In this document: in pieces, positions 18,606 to 27,199 of the stretch
Position numbering within the stretch: the stretch's first letter is position 1
How the letters are laid out: each line of letters opens with the position of its first letter
Assembly (NCBI GenBank): GCA_945952225.1
Contig: CAMFHP010000002.1
Location: forward strand, 93,570-157,569
Source of the DNA: an uncultured Myxococcaceae bacterium
Lineage (GTDB): Bacteria > Myxococcota_A > Polyangia > Polyangiales > Ga0077539
Length of the DNA stretch: 64,000 bases
Reading direction: 5' to 3'
Position numbers and translations under genes: made by a program
The notes under the pieces: generated by a model
Database searches by the model: none
Seen by the model: only the letters and a program-made list of their open reading frames with translations
What the model was told of the DNA's origin: nothing

Positions 18606-19415
18606 TCAGAAGCGAACCTGCCCCTGCACCTGACCGAGCATCGCGACCTGCTCGTAGAGCCCCAGCGTGCTCGCGCCGAGGAGCGCGCCGACCTGCCACC
18701 GCTGCCACGTGTAGCTCGCCGTCGCGCCGCCGATGAAATCGAACTCGCTGCGTCCCGCGGCCTGTCGCGAGGCCTCGATCTCGGGGCTCTCGTTGCCGAT
18801 GTCGCCGCGCACCTGCGCCGACACGCCGAGGGCCAGCGAGGGGATCACCCGCCACGCCGCGTAGGCGCGCGCTTCGAGGTCGTGCTCCTCGCCCTCTTCG
18901 AGCGACTGTCCGAAGGTGCCCTGCACGCCGAACTCGGCGCGGGCCGTGCGGTACTGCATCGAGTAGGACGCTTCGAGCTCGTTCTCGCCGCCGTGATAGC
19001 CCACGCGCTTGTAGGTGAGCGACACGCCGCCGAGCCATCCGAGCCCGTTGGCCGCGCCGAAGAGCTGGTAGCGCACCTGCGCGAAGGGCGTGATCTGGTC
19101 GGCGCCGGTGGCGCGATCACCGCCGAACCACTGCGTTCCTGCCGCGAGGGTGAAGCCCGCGGGGAGGCCGAGCTCGGCGTTCACGAAGGGGCGCGCGTTG
19201 GCGAGCACGCCCGCGGTCTGGAGGTCGACGCCCGCGGTGAGCCGGGGCATGAGCGAGGGCAATGCGGCGGCCGGGGTGAACAGCGGCGTCGGCGAGGTGT
19301 AGGCGCCGCCCGTGGGGTCGTTGAAGCGGTCTCCGGTGTCGGGGCCGCGATCCTGCGCGAGGGCGGACGCGGGCACGAGGAGGGCGCAGACGAGGGCGAC
19401 GGACACGCGCTTCAT
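18606..19415 (-). CDS. Outer-membrane beta-barrel protein
   Basis: I choose ATG 19415, which is preceded by GGTGAA and opens directly into a signal peptide (M-K-R-V-S-V-A-L, cleavage after A-L-A-Q); the frame is open upstream but that part is Arg-rich and not conserved-looking. The mature ~250 residues alternate polar and aromatic/hydrophobic residues in short strands separated by Gly/Asp turns, and the chain ends in V-R-F, the terminal Phe recognised by the barrel assembly machinery. This is a typical small outer-membrane barrel, perhaps a porin or transporter-like protein (MetA-pathway/transporter-type). No specific family can be named. The same-strand kinase gene lies upstream. Confidence 0.75.
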   Translation of the reverse strand: MKRVSVALVCALLVPASALAQDRGPDTGDRFNDPTGGAYTSPTPLFTPAAALPSLMPRLTAGVDLQTAGVLANARPFVNAELGLPAGFTLAAGTQWFGGDRATGADQITPFAQVRYQLFGAANGLGWLGGVSLTYKRVGYHGGENELEASYSMQYRTARAEFGVQGTFGQSLEEGEEHDLEARAYAAWRVIPSLALGVSAQVRGDIGNESPEIEASRQAAGRSEFDFIGGATASYTWQRWQVGALLGASTLGLYEQVAMLGQVQGQVRF

Positions 19416-19526
19416 GGGTTCACCGGCGGTGGAGTGGAGACGTCGACGGACGCGCCGCACGCAGGCGGGCGGCACCCGACGACGCTAGACCAGCCCGCGG
19501 GCTCCGTGGGTTGCGAAATGGGAGGG

Positions 19527-20696
19527 TCACCCGTGGTGGCGGGTCATCACCACGACCGTCGCCACGAGGAGCAGCGCGAGCACCGCGATGGCCGTCACCA
19601 CCATCGAGCGCGGACGCTTCTGCGCGCGCTCATCGCGGGCCGCTTCGAGGAGCATCGGGAGCGGCGTGGGCGTCGGCGAACGGAGCACGGAGCGCGTGGG
19701 CGGCGGCGGCGTGCGCGAGTCGCGCGCAGGGCCGAGTGAGACCGTCGCGTGGCCCTCGTCGGTGGCGGGCGTTGCGGGCGTAGCGGGCTTCACGGGCTCG
19801 TCGGAGCCGCGGCCGTCGAGCACGGGTTCGAGGGCCGTCCACGCGGCGCGCGCGTCGTGGAAGCGCTTCGCGGGGTCGCGGTCCATGGCGCGGTCGAACC
19901 ACGCGTCGAAGCCCGGCGGAAAGCGCACGTCGAGGCCGAGCTCCTTCGCGCGCACCGAGGCCGTGGGCAGCGGGCGCATCACGAGTTCGAGGAGGATCTC
20001 TTTGATCGCGATCTTCCCGCTCGCCGCGGACATCCAGTAGAGCCTGCCGGTGAAGAGTCGAAAGGCCACGAGGGCCAGCGCGAACACGTCGGTCGCGGGC
20101 GTGAGGCGCCCGCGGTGGGCCTGCTCCGGGGCCATCCAGAGGGGCGATCCCACGGCGGCGGTGGTGTCGGTGCCCTCGTCGCGCGAGACCTTCGAGATGC
20201 CGAAATCGAGCACCTTCACGCGCATGGGCTCGCCCTCGCGCGCGGCCACGAGCACGTTCTGCGGCTTGAGGTCACGGTGCACCACGCCCACCGCGTGCGC
20301 CGCGCCGATCGCGTCGAAGAGCTGCGTCAGGAGCTCTCGCGCCTCTGCGGGCGGAAACGCGCCGCGCGCGCGGCAGAGCTTCTCGAGGTCCTCGCCCTCG
20401 ACGAGCTCCATGGCGATCCACGGCGTGTCGGTCTCGGGCTCGATGCCCGACCCGTAGACCTTCACCACGTGCGCGCTGTCGATGCGCGCGCAGAGGTCGG
20501 CCTCGCGCGTGAACCGCTCGCGGCTCCGCTCGTCGGAGAGCAGCGCGGGGTGCATCACCTTCAGCGCGCAGTCGTGGCCCGCCGTGCGTGCGTGCGCCGT
20601 GTACACCATGCCCATGCCGCCACGGGCGAGGGGGCCGGTGATCTCGTACTCGCCGCCGAACAGCGTGCCCGGTCGAAGCGGGGCGTCGGATGCCAT
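19527..20696 (-). CDS. Membrane-anchored Ser/Thr protein kinase
   Basis: The 389-residue protein has a complete PknB-type kinase domain at about residues 15-275: L-A-R-G-G-M-G-M-V-Y, A-L-K-V-M, H-R-D-L-K-P-Q-N, D-F-G-I-S-K and M-A-P-E-Q. It then has a Pro/Thr-rich juxtamembrane stretch with A-T-P-A-T-P-A-T and T-P-P-P-P-T, and a single transmembrane helix near the very end (V-V-T-A-I-A-V-L-A-L-L-L-V-A-T-V-V-V), leaving only about five residues (T-R-H-H-G) outside. It therefore has no external sensor domain, in contrast to the kinase at 9790, and must sense inside the cell or through a partner. A TAGGAT element is 9 nt before ATG. Confidence 0.93.
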   Translation of the reverse strand: MASDAPLRPGTLFGGEYEITGPLARGGMGMVYTAHARTAGHDCALKVMHPALLSDERSRERFTREADLCARIDSAHVVKVYGSGIEPETDTPWIAMELVEGEDLEKLCRARGAFPPAEARELLTQLFDAIGAAHAVGVVHRDLKPQNVLVAAREGEPMRVKVLDFGISKVSRDEGTDTTAAVGSPLWMAPEQAHRGRLTPATDVFALALVAFRLFTGRLYWMSAASGKIAIKEILLELVMRPLPTASVRAKELGLDVRFPPGFDAWFDRAMDRDPAKRFHDARAAWTALEPVLDGRGSDEPVKPATPATPATDEGHATVSLGPARDSRTPPPPTRSVLRSPTPTPLPMLLEAARDERAQKRPRSMVVTAIAVLALLLVATVVVMTRHHG

Positions 20697-20705
20697 GGGC
20701 GCCGC

Positions 20706-20711
20706 ATCCTA
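20706..20711 (-). promoter_or_regulatory. Putative -10 element (TAGGAT), leaderless start
   Basis: On the minus strand TAGGAT ends 9 nt before ATG 20696, with no Shine-Dalgarno between. Confidence 0.45.
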
Positions 20712-20787
20712 TCCGAAGCGCGGCCCGCCCGTCGCCACGCAACAACACCGTCGCGCGCATCGCACGGCCTGCGGGGCCCGCGTCGCG

Positions 20788-21750
20788 TCACCGGGCGAGC
20801 ATCTCGGCAAGGACGCGCACGGTCTCGGGGGCGCACCCCTCGGCCTTGTTGCCCGTGAGGATCCACGTGGGGCGCCCCGCTTCGAGGGCCTCGCGCGCGG
20901 TGGCCACGACCTCGCGGCGCATCACGGGATCGGGCGCGCGCAGGGCGTTGAAGGGTTCGAGCGCGCGCCTGCGGTCTTCGTACTCGCCACCGGGCGGGAG
21001 CAGCGCTCGAATGAGCGTGAGGGGCATCGACGCGGGCGCGGCGGCGCGGCGCTGCACGTCGAAGGGCACGGCGTGGGTCCACCAGTTGTGCACGTGCGAG
21101 GCGTCGTGGGCGCGGAGGGTCTTCACGTAGCGCGGGGTGAAGAGGCTGCGGTCGCGGAGCTCGACGGCGTACGAGAAGCACCGCGGCGCGTGCGTGAGAA
21201 AGTGCGCGAGGCGCTCGCAGAACACCTCCGACGTGGGCGTGAGGGCCGCGGGCGCGCGGGGCACCTCGAGCACGATGACGCCCGTGTGCGAGAGAAAGTG
21301 TTCGCGAAGGGCGCGTCCGAGCGTGGCCTCGAAGCGCGCGGGGGAGAAGAAGTCGTCGTTGCGCTTCGGCGCGCTGCGCGGATCACCGGGCGCGATCGGC
21401 GAGGTGACCGACGCGGGGGCCTTGAAGCAGCAGCGGTAGCCGTCGGGGAGCTGCGCGGCGAGGCGGTCGAGGTCGTCGTCGGCGATTGGGCCGTAGTACG
21501 TGCGGTCGACGCCCGCGGTGGTGAGCAGCGGGTGCTTCGCGTACTCGCGCAATCCGTCGCGGGCGAGGGCGTTCTCGGTGCGTCCGTGGGCGTACACGAT
21601 GCCTTCCCACGCGGGGTAGGCCCACGAGCTCGTGCCCATGCGGAGCGTCGGCGGGAGGCGCGCGGCGAGGGGGCGCAGGGCCTCGCGCACGGGCTCCATG
21701 GGGTCGTGGTCGACGAAGAGGCTGCGCTGCGTGGGGTCGAGGGGAGACAC
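20788..21750 (-). CDS. DUF72 (YecE-like) family protein
   Basis: From GTG 21750 the protein is 320 residues. The DUF72 signature is clear: M-G-T-S-S-W-A-Y-P-A-W near residue 45, then Y-Y-G in a V-D-R-T-Y-Y-G context, V-E-L-R-D-R-S in the middle and N-W-W-T. The fold is a TIM barrel with a conserved acidic centre, and the reaction is unknown. The frame is open further upstream, but a TACTCT element 9 nt before the GTG supports this start; ATG 21699 is the alternative. It is divergent from the MATCAP-like gene across only 55 bp, with both -10 elements inside that space, so the two could be expressed together. Confidence 0.88.
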   Translation of the reverse strand: MSPLDPTQRSLFVDHDPMEPVREALRPLAARLPPTLRMGTSSWAYPAWEGIVYAHGRTENALARDGLREYAKHPLLTTAGVDRTYYGPIADDDLDRLAAQLPDGYRCCFKAPASVTSPIAPGDPRSAPKRNDDFFSPARFEATLGRALREHFLSHTGVIVLEVPRAPAALTPTSEVFCERLAHFLTHAPRCFSYAVELRDRSLFTPRYVKTLRAHDASHVHNWWTHAVPFDVQRRAAAPASMPLTLIRALLPPGGEYEDRRRALEPFNALRAPDPVMRREVVATAREALEAGRPTWILTGNKAEGCAPETVRVLAEMLAR

Positions 21751-21759
21751 CGCGCGGTG

Positions 21760-21765
21760 AGAGTA
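21760..21765 (-). promoter_or_regulatory. Putative -10 element (TACTCT), leaderless start
   Basis: On the minus strand TACTCT ends 9 nt before GTG 21750. Confidence 0.45.
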
Positions 21766-21791
21766 TCGGAGGGCCCGCGCGGGTGTTGCGG

Positions 21792-21797
21792 TAGCAT
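21792..21797 (+). promoter_or_regulatory. Putative -10 element (TAGCAT), leaderless start
   Basis: TAGCAT ends 8 nt before GTG 21806. Together with the element at 21760-21765 it forms a compact back-to-back promoter pair. Confidence 0.45.
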
Positions 21798-21805
21798 CGC
21801 GCGCC

Positions 21806-23104
21806 GTGAGCGAGGTCGAGCGGTACAGGGCGCTGGTGGCGAAGGTGCAGGCCGCGGTGGAGGCCTCGGCGGAGAACCGCACGCGGGTGCTCGAAGCGAT
21901 CGCGTGGCCGCGCTCCGTCGAAGAGCGCTTCTTCGCGCAGGAGGCGCAGGCGCTGCCCGAGGTGAGCTACGAGGTCGGTCCCGATGCGCTCACGGGGCAG
22001 GTCGAGGCGCTCATGGCGATCGCGGCGGAGATCGACGGCGACGATCCGGTGGCGCTGTGGGCGAAGGCCAACGTGCAGTCGATGATCGACGGGTGTCGGC
22101 TCGTGCAGTCGATGGGCACGACGGAGTTCTATCGGCTCTCGCGGGAGATCTACGGCGGCGCGCGCACGCGCTTTCACGGCACCGGCGAGCGCAACATCGA
22201 CCTCGCGGAACACCTTCTGGAGAGGCTCCGCGTGCACGGGTGGGACGAGGCGAAGGACGCCGAGCCCGAGCGCCTCACCGACGAGGAGCTCGCGCTGGAG
22301 CTCCGGACGCGATTGTCGAAGCGCTTCCCGTCGATGAAGGTGGAGGTCACGCTCGACGACGACCTCACGGCGAAGGTGATCGCGGGGGCCTCGCGGGTGC
22401 GCGTGCGTCGCGGCGCGAGCTTTCTCCCGTGGGAGGCCGACGGGCTCTGGTACCACGAGGTCTCGACGCACGTGCTCACGGCGCAGAACGGTGCGATGCA
22501 GCCCGAGGCGCCCTTTCTCCGTGCGGGCGGACCTCGCACCACGCGCACGCAGGAGGGCCTCGCGGTCTTCGCCGAGCTCTACCACCACACCCTCGCGACG
22601 CCGCGCATGGAGCGCCTCGCGCTGCGCGTGAAGCTCGTGGAGATGGCTGAAGGCGGCGCGGACTTTCTCGACCTCTACCGCTACCTCCTGGCGCGTGGTC
22701 ATGAGCCCCGCGAGGCCTACCTCGACGCGCAGCGCATCTGCCGCGGCGGGCGCGTGGAGGGCGGCGCGCCGTTCACCAAGGACGCGGCCTACCTCGCGGG
22801 ACTCCTCGACGTGCAGGCCTTTCTCTCCGTGGTGGTGCGCGGGGGATTTCGTGACGAGCTGGAGCTCTTGATGTGCGGTCGCATCGACCTCGACGACCTG
22901 CACGCGCTGGTGCTGCTGCGTCGCGCGGGGATCCTCCGTCGGCCGCGCTTCATTCCCACGTGGCTGCGGCGCTGGAGCACGCTGGTGCCCGAGTTCGCGT
23001 TCGGATCGTTCCTCGCGGACCTGCCCCTCGACCCGCTGCGCGAGCACTACCGCGAGCTCATCGCGCTCGGCGCCTCGCACGCTGCGCCCGACGCCGCCAC
23101 CTGA
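21806..23104 (+). CDS. DUF1704/MATCAP-family putative metallocarboxypeptidase
   Basis: The 432-residue protein matches the DUF1704 family, once called flavohemoglobin expression-modulating QEGLA-motif proteins. The zinc site is H217-E218-V-S-T-H222 (H-E-x-x-x-H), with T-Q249-E250-G-L-A nearby supplying the third ligand and the family name motif. Human members of this family (MATCAP) remove the C-terminal tyrosine of tubulin, which shows the fold is a metallocarboxypeptidase. The bacterial substrate is not established, and a peptide or protein tail would be the natural guess. There is no signal peptide, so it acts in the cytoplasm. It is divergent from a DUF72 gene. Confidence 0.9.
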   Translation: MSEVERYRALVAKVQAAVEASAENRTRVLEAIAWPRSVEERFFAQEAQALPEVSYEVGPDALTGQVEALMAIAAEIDGDDPVALWAKANVQSMIDGCRLVQSMGTTEFYRLSREIYGGARTRFHGTGERNIDLAEHLLERLRVHGWDEAKDAEPERLTDEELALELRTRLSKRFPSMKVEVTLDDDLTAKVIAGASRVRVRRGASFLPWEADGLWYHEVSTHVLTAQNGAMQPEAPFLRAGGPRTTRTQEGLAVFAELYHHTLATPRMERLALRVKLVEMAEGGADFLDLYRYLLARGHEPREAYLDAQRICRGGRVEGGAPFTKDAAYLAGLLDVQAFLSVVVRGGFRDELELLMCGRIDLDDLHALVLLRRAGILRRPRFIPTWLRRWSTLVPEFAFGSFLADLPLDPLREHYRELIALGASHAAPDAAT

Positions 23105-23521
23105 AACGTCACCACTTTGTTGGTGCCCGCGGGGCGCCGGGGTATCTCTCGCCTTGCCCGGGGCGACCACGAAGCGCCGCGAGCGCGGCATCCTCCCTCC
23201 GACGATGCGCGCCGCGTGCTCCTTCGCGGACGATTCGCCCTGCGGGTTCGCACCGTGACGGTGCCGTGTCGACGTGCGCACCACGTCTCCGCGGTCGTGC
23301 CGGTGCGCGGGTCTGGAGGTCCCGACATCCCCTCTGCACGCGCGTCGCTCCCTCGCCCGGGGCGCGGCCGTGTGCTCGCGCTGAGTGCCGCCGTGCGACA
23401 TGGGCCGGGTCCGTCCTCCCTCCCTACGGCCCGTGTCGCGCGGTGTCTCTCGACCCGCGACGCCCTCGCGATGGACCGACGACTCCCCGTCGTCCCTCGC
23501 GAGGGCTGCGAGCGCCCTTCC
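23105..23521. other. 417-bp non-coding stretch between convergent genes
   Basis: All frames here have mixed third positions and products of Arg/Pro-rich nonsense, so I call no gene. A small hairpin (CACCA-N6-TGGTG, 23110-23125) follows the DUF1704 stop, and a strong two-part hairpin lies at 23462-23506. No known RNA family motif (RNase P, tmRNA, SRP or 6S) was recognised. This is the longest gene-free stretch in the window and could hide a small RNA. Confidence 0.5.
23462..23506 (-). terminator. Two-part hairpin downstream of the HupE-like gene
   Basis: A perfect 10-bp outer stem (GCCCTCGCGA at 23462-23471 with TCGCGAGGGC at 23497-23506) encloses an inner 6-bp stem (GACGAC 23478-23483, GTCGTC 23489-23494, loop TCCCC). 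It begins 16 bp after the minus-strand stop at 23522. It lacks a U-tract, so it may be a Rho-type end, an mRNA 3' stabiliser or an RNA element. Confidence 0.45.
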
Positions 23522-24517
23522 TTAGCTCCCTTGCACCATCGACAGAATGCGCGTGATGAGCGCGCACGCGCCCGCGATGCCTACGCCATAGGCCATCGCG
23601 GGTCGCGCCCATTTCGAACGGGTTGATCTTCGCGCGAGCACCCACAGCGCGGCGCCAATGGCCACGCACGCGAGCTGTCCGAGCTCGACGCCCGCGTTGA
23701 AGCACACGAGCGCGCGCACCGTCGCGCCGCGGGGAAGACCCACCTCGGCGAGCGCGCCCGCGAAGCCGAATCCGTGGAGCGCGCCGAAGAGGGCCGTCAC
23801 CGCAACGCCCATCGCCCACGGTGTTTCGCGCGAAGGTGCTGCCGACGTGAGCGCCGCGCGGGCCATCACCACGAGGCTCCACGCGATGGCCGCCTCGACG
23901 GCGCGCGGCGGGAGGTGCGCGAGGTCGAGGGCCGCGAGCGCGAGGGTGACGCTGTGCCCGAGGGTGAAGCCCGTGATCGACGCGAGGAGCGCGCGCCGTG
24001 AGCGTGTCGTGAGGGCGAGGGCGAGCACGAAGGCGAGGTGATCCCAGCCCGTGACGATGTGCTCGATGCCGAGCGTGAGGTAGCGCCGCGCGACGCCCTG
24101 CGCGTCGGGCGAACGGGGGAGCACCGCGTGAGGCGCGTCGGCGGAGAGCGTGCGTTCGGTGAGTCCGCGCGCGTCGCGGTAGCGCAGCAGCACGCGCGTG
24201 TCGGTGCCATCGAGACCGGGCACGCCCACGGTGGCGCCCGAGAGTCCGCGCGCGCCACAGGTGAGCGTGCGGTGGAGCGAGACGCCGTCGGCGAGGCGCT
24301 CGCGCAGGGGCGGCGCGCGGTCGAGGCAGTGCGCAGGGAGCACCGGCGTCGCGCGGTCGAGGAGCCACGCGGGGCCGGTGAGGTTCCAGGTGAGGGTGAC
24401 CGTTCCGTCGTCGCGCGCGTCGAGGTCGAGGAGCGCCACGGAGAGCGGATGCGCGCGCGCCGTCGAGGGCAGCGCACACAGCAGCGCGAGCGTGATCGCG
24501 TGCGCGCGCGACCTCAC
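23522..24517 (-). CDS. HupE/UreJ-like membrane protein
   Basis: I take GTG 24517 as start (331 residues) because it overlaps the upstream stop as GTGA and opens into a signal-like hydrophobic stretch (A-I-T-L-A-L-L-C-A-L). An N-terminal extracytoplasmic region of ~140 residues precedes about six membrane helices. The family motif G-I-E-H-I-V-T-G-W-D-H-L-A-F-V-L-A begins near residue 150, with F-T-L-G-H-S-V-T-L and F-G-A-L-H-G-F-G-F-A-G further on. These His residues match HupE/UreJ proteins, some of which carry nickel or cobalt. Hydrogenase or urease genes are absent here, so the cargo is unknown. It is coupled to a parvulin-type isomerase, a pairing seen for this subgroup. Confidence 0.85.
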   Translation of the reverse strand: MRSRAHAITLALLCALPSTARAHPLSVALLDLDARDDGTVTLTWNLTGPAWLLDRATPVLPAHCLDRAPPLRERLADGVSLHRTLTCGARGLSGATVGVPGLDGTDTRVLLRYRDARGLTERTLSADAPHAVLPRSPDAQGVARRYLTLGIEHIVTGWDHLAFVLALALTTRSRRALLASITGFTLGHSVTLALAALDLAHLPPRAVEAAIAWSLVVMARAALTSAAPSRETPWAMGVAVTALFGALHGFGFAGALAEVGLPRGATVRALVCFNAGVELGQLACVAIGAALWVLARRSTRSKWARPAMAYGVGIAGACALITRILSMVQGS

Positions 24518-25356
24518 GGACGCACCACGGTGTAGCGCCGCACGAGCGCGTCGGTCGCCTCGCGGGCGAGGGTTGCGCGGCGCTCGTCGATCCACTGGCG
24601 ACGCACCTCATCGCGCACGGCGGAGAGCGCGGGGAGACCGCCTGCATCGCGCGTTCGCACGCGGACGAGGTGCCAGCCGAAGGGGCTCGCGAAGGGGCCG
24701 CGCCAGTGGCCGAGGGGCGCGTCGTCGAGGGCGCGCGCGAGGTCCCACCCGAAGGCCGCCGCGGTCTCGTGAAAGCGCAACGGCACGAAGCTCGCGCCGC
24801 GGGGAAACACATCGCCGCGGGTCATCGCGCGCTCGATGGGCTCGTCGTCGGCGAGCGTTGCGAGGGCCGCGCGCGCGTCGGACTCCGCGCGCTCACCGCG
24901 GCTCGCACGCGAGAAGGCCACCTGGTCGAAGGCCACAGTGGGCGCGCGTCGGAAGCGGTCTTCGTGGGCGCGCATCCACGCGGCGAGGGCTGTGTCGTCG
25001 GGCTCGTCGACGGGCTGCGCATCGAGCACGAAGCGCATCACCTGGCGCAGTCGGTCGCGCACGGCGGGATCGTCGCGGTCGAGTCCGCGCGCGCGGGCTT
25101 CACGCACGAGGGCCTCGTCGCGCACGAAGCCGTCGACGAGGGCGCGGTCGTCGGCGGCGCCAGGCGCGCGTCCCGTGGTGCTGCGAAAACGTTCGCGGAG
25201 CGCGTCGAGGTCGCGGGCGGTGACGGTGATCGTGGGGCGTGTGTCGGCGCGCGTGCGGTGTGCGGTGAGCGCGCGGTCGAGGGAGACGAGCAGCGCCGCG
25301 CCGAGGGCGAAATGAACGACGGGTTCGCGGGCGAGTCGGCGCAGCCAGGGGGCCAT
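24514..25356 (-). CDS. Parvulin-type peptidyl-prolyl isomerase, membrane-anchored
   Basis: The 280-residue protein begins with one uncleaved-looking membrane helix (about 15-30, F-A-L-G-A-A-L-L-V-S-L). A SurA/PpiC-like helical chaperone region follows at about 40-135 (R-D-E-A-L-V-R-E-A, L-R-Q-V-M-R-F). The last ~140 residues form a parvulin-like region with F-D-Q-V-A-F-S, then G-P-F-A-S-P-F-G-W-H-L-V-R-V, the usual parvulin end. It would fold or chaperone periplasmic proteins. The stop overlaps the HupE-like start as GTGA, implying translational coupling, so it may assist that membrane protein or its N-terminal domain. Divergence of the parvulin core leaves isomerase activity uncertain. Confidence 0.82.
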   Translation of the reverse strand: MAPWLRRLAREPVVHFALGAALLVSLDRALTAHRTRADTRPTITVTARDLDALRERFRSTTGRAPGAADDRALVDGFVRDEALVREARARGLDRDDPAVRDRLRQVMRFVLDAQPVDEPDDTALAAWMRAHEDRFRRAPTVAFDQVAFSRASRGERAESDARAALATLADDEPIERAMTRGDVFPRGASFVPLRFHETAAAFGWDLARALDDAPLGHWRGPFASPFGWHLVRVRTRDAGGLPALSAVRDEVRRQWIDERRATLAREATDALVRRYTVVRP

Positions 25357-25399
25357 CGCGCGCAGTGAACACCACGCGCGCGAAGGGCTTCAAGCGCGG

Positions 25400-27193
25400 T
25401 CAGCGCGCGGCGCGCGGGGCTTCGGGTGGAGGCGGCGGGGTCACGCCGAGCGCGCGGCGGAAGTCGACGTCGGGCGTGGTCTCGGGGCCCATGTCGAGCG
25501 GCGTGGCGACGCCGTAGTGGCGGTCGATCTGGTTGCGGAGGCGCTGCTCGCCGCGGTACCAGCCGAGCTTCTCGGCGGTGTCGGGGCAGGTGGAGAGCTC
25601 GCGCGTTCCCTGCGGCGCGCCCCAGCGGAGTTCGGGGCAGTGGTAGGGGTCGAAGGAGATCGTGAAGAGGCGGTCGAGCACGGTGTCGACGGTGAGCGTG
25701 ACCGTGGCGCCCGCGGAGTTCGCGTAGGTGTAGCGGCAGCCTTCGCGCGCGCGCTCCTCGTTCCATGCGGTGACGAACTGCGGACGCAGCGGCGAGTCGG
25801 CGGGCAGGCGCGCGACGCTCTCGTAGATCTCGCGCACGCTGGCCTTGAGGCGCGCGTCGCGCGAGGGCGTGGAGTAGAGCTCCCAGTCGCCGTTGGTGCC
25901 GTAGATGTTGTAGGGCAGCGCGCCGGGGTGCGACTGGCGGTGGAGCCCCGCGGCGAGGGCCATGTTCACCGCGTCGGCGCGGTCGAGCACGTCGCGGCAG
26001 AACGACGACACCTGCTCGCGGAAGTCGCGCACCGGATCGCGCGCCACGTTGGGGTTCGCGAGCGTGCGGCGCACCCAGAGGTGGAACATCCCCGGCGCGA
26101 TGGCGTTTCGCGGCCATCCGTCGGGCGGACGGAGCCACTCGGCGCGCGGAACGTTCTCCACCCAGAGCTGCTGATTCCACTGCTGCGCGGGGTCGAAATC
26201 GCGGAGCTGCGCGTTGGGCACGCGCGTGAGGTGCTGGCCGTCCCACACCTGCCAGCGCCAGTTCTTGAAGCCGCCCCAGAGGATCTTGGGACCGAGCTCG
26301 AAGGCCTCGCCGAAGCGCTTCCACGTGAGCGATCCGTCGGGGTGTCCGTCGATCATGAAGATGGTGCCGTCGTCGCGCACCTCGGTGATCACGAGCACGT
26401 GCCCGTTGGGGTCGTAGAAGGTCGACCCCGGACGGATCGACTGTCGCGACACCGACACCGGATAGAAGTCTCCCTGCTCCTGCTCGGGCTGCACGCGGTA
26501 CATGCCCGAGTGCACGGCCTCGGAGATGTGCCGCAGCGTCGAGCGCGGCGTGCGGTAGTCGCTCCAGATGCGCCACTGGATGGGCCGGACGCGGAGCATG
26601 TAGCGGGGATCTCCGCCCGATCCGTTCACGTACTCGACGTAGCCGAAGGGCAGCCTGCGCTTGAACGCGAAGTACGCGCGCAGCACGTACGGGAGGTCGC
26701 CGCAGTCGACGTCGAGCATGAGCCGGCTCTCGGTCGCGGGGTCGTAGAGCGAGTTGAACTCGGGGTCGCGCAGACAGCGGTCGAGACGGCCGCAACGGCG
26801 CGAGGCCACGCCGCGTCCGATGCCCGCGACGAACTGCGAGAACTCGCGCTCCATCTGGTCGTTCCAGCGGTTGAGGGCGGGCCAGGCATCGAGGGTCGCG
26901 AGGTCGAGGGTGGTGCCCGTGGGCGAGGCCACGCGCGCATCGGCGACGCCCGCATCGGGCACCTCGATGTTGTCGAACGACACCACGCGCGGCTCCTCGA
27001 CGGGCGCCTCGGGCACGGCCGCATCGAGCGTCGGATCGTGGGGGCGCGCGGCGTCGGCGATCGTGTGCGCGCGGTGCCCATCTGGCTGTGTTGCGCGGGC
27101 GTCGGAGCGCGCGGGCGAGGGGTCACGACACGCGGCGAGCGACGCGCAGAGCGCCACGGCCGACAGCGAGCGAAAGCGTGCGAAGAAGGCCAT
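25400..27193 (-). CDS. Large lipoprotein with possible Cys-His papain/NlpC-like centre
   Basis: The 597-residue protein has a lipobox L-A-A-C with Cys22, then a ~75-residue Asp/Pro/Ala-rich linker. The body is not a family I recognise. Three segments look like a cysteine-peptidase or transglutaminase-type core: D-V-D-C164-G-D-L-P-Y-V at the start of a helix, P-N-G-H265-V-L-V-I-T in a strand, and F-M-I-D282-G-H-P-D-G. This order (Cys on a helix, then His and Asp on strands) is that of NlpC/P60 and papain-like folds, so a cell-wall or peptide hydrolase is possible but unproven. Several Cys pairs suggest disulfides. It probably resides in the periplasm or outer membrane. TACATC ends 6 nt before ATG. 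Confidence 0.75.
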   Translation of the reverse strand: MAFFARFRSLSAVALCASLAACRDPSPARSDARATQPDGHRAHTIADAARPHDPTLDAAVPEAPVEEPRVVSFDNIEVPDAGVADARVASPTGTTLDLATLDAWPALNRWNDQMEREFSQFVAGIGRGVASRRCGRLDRCLRDPEFNSLYDPATESRLMLDVDCGDLPYVLRAYFAFKRRLPFGYVEYVNGSGGDPRYMLRVRPIQWRIWSDYRTPRSTLRHISEAVHSGMYRVQPEQEQGDFYPVSVSRQSIRPGSTFYDPNGHVLVITEVRDDGTIFMIDGHPDGSLTWKRFGEAFELGPKILWGGFKNWRWQVWDGQHLTRVPNAQLRDFDPAQQWNQQLWVENVPRAEWLRPPDGWPRNAIAPGMFHLWVRRTLANPNVARDPVRDFREQVSSFCRDVLDRADAVNMALAAGLHRQSHPGALPYNIYGTNGDWELYSTPSRDARLKASVREIYESVARLPADSPLRPQFVTAWNEERAREGCRYTYANSAGATVTLTVDTVLDRLFTISFDPYHCPELRWGAPQGTRELSTCPDTAEKLGWYRGEQRLRNQIDRHYGVATPLDMGPETTPDVDFRRALGVTPPPPPEAPRAAR

Positions 27194-27199
27194 GGGCGC

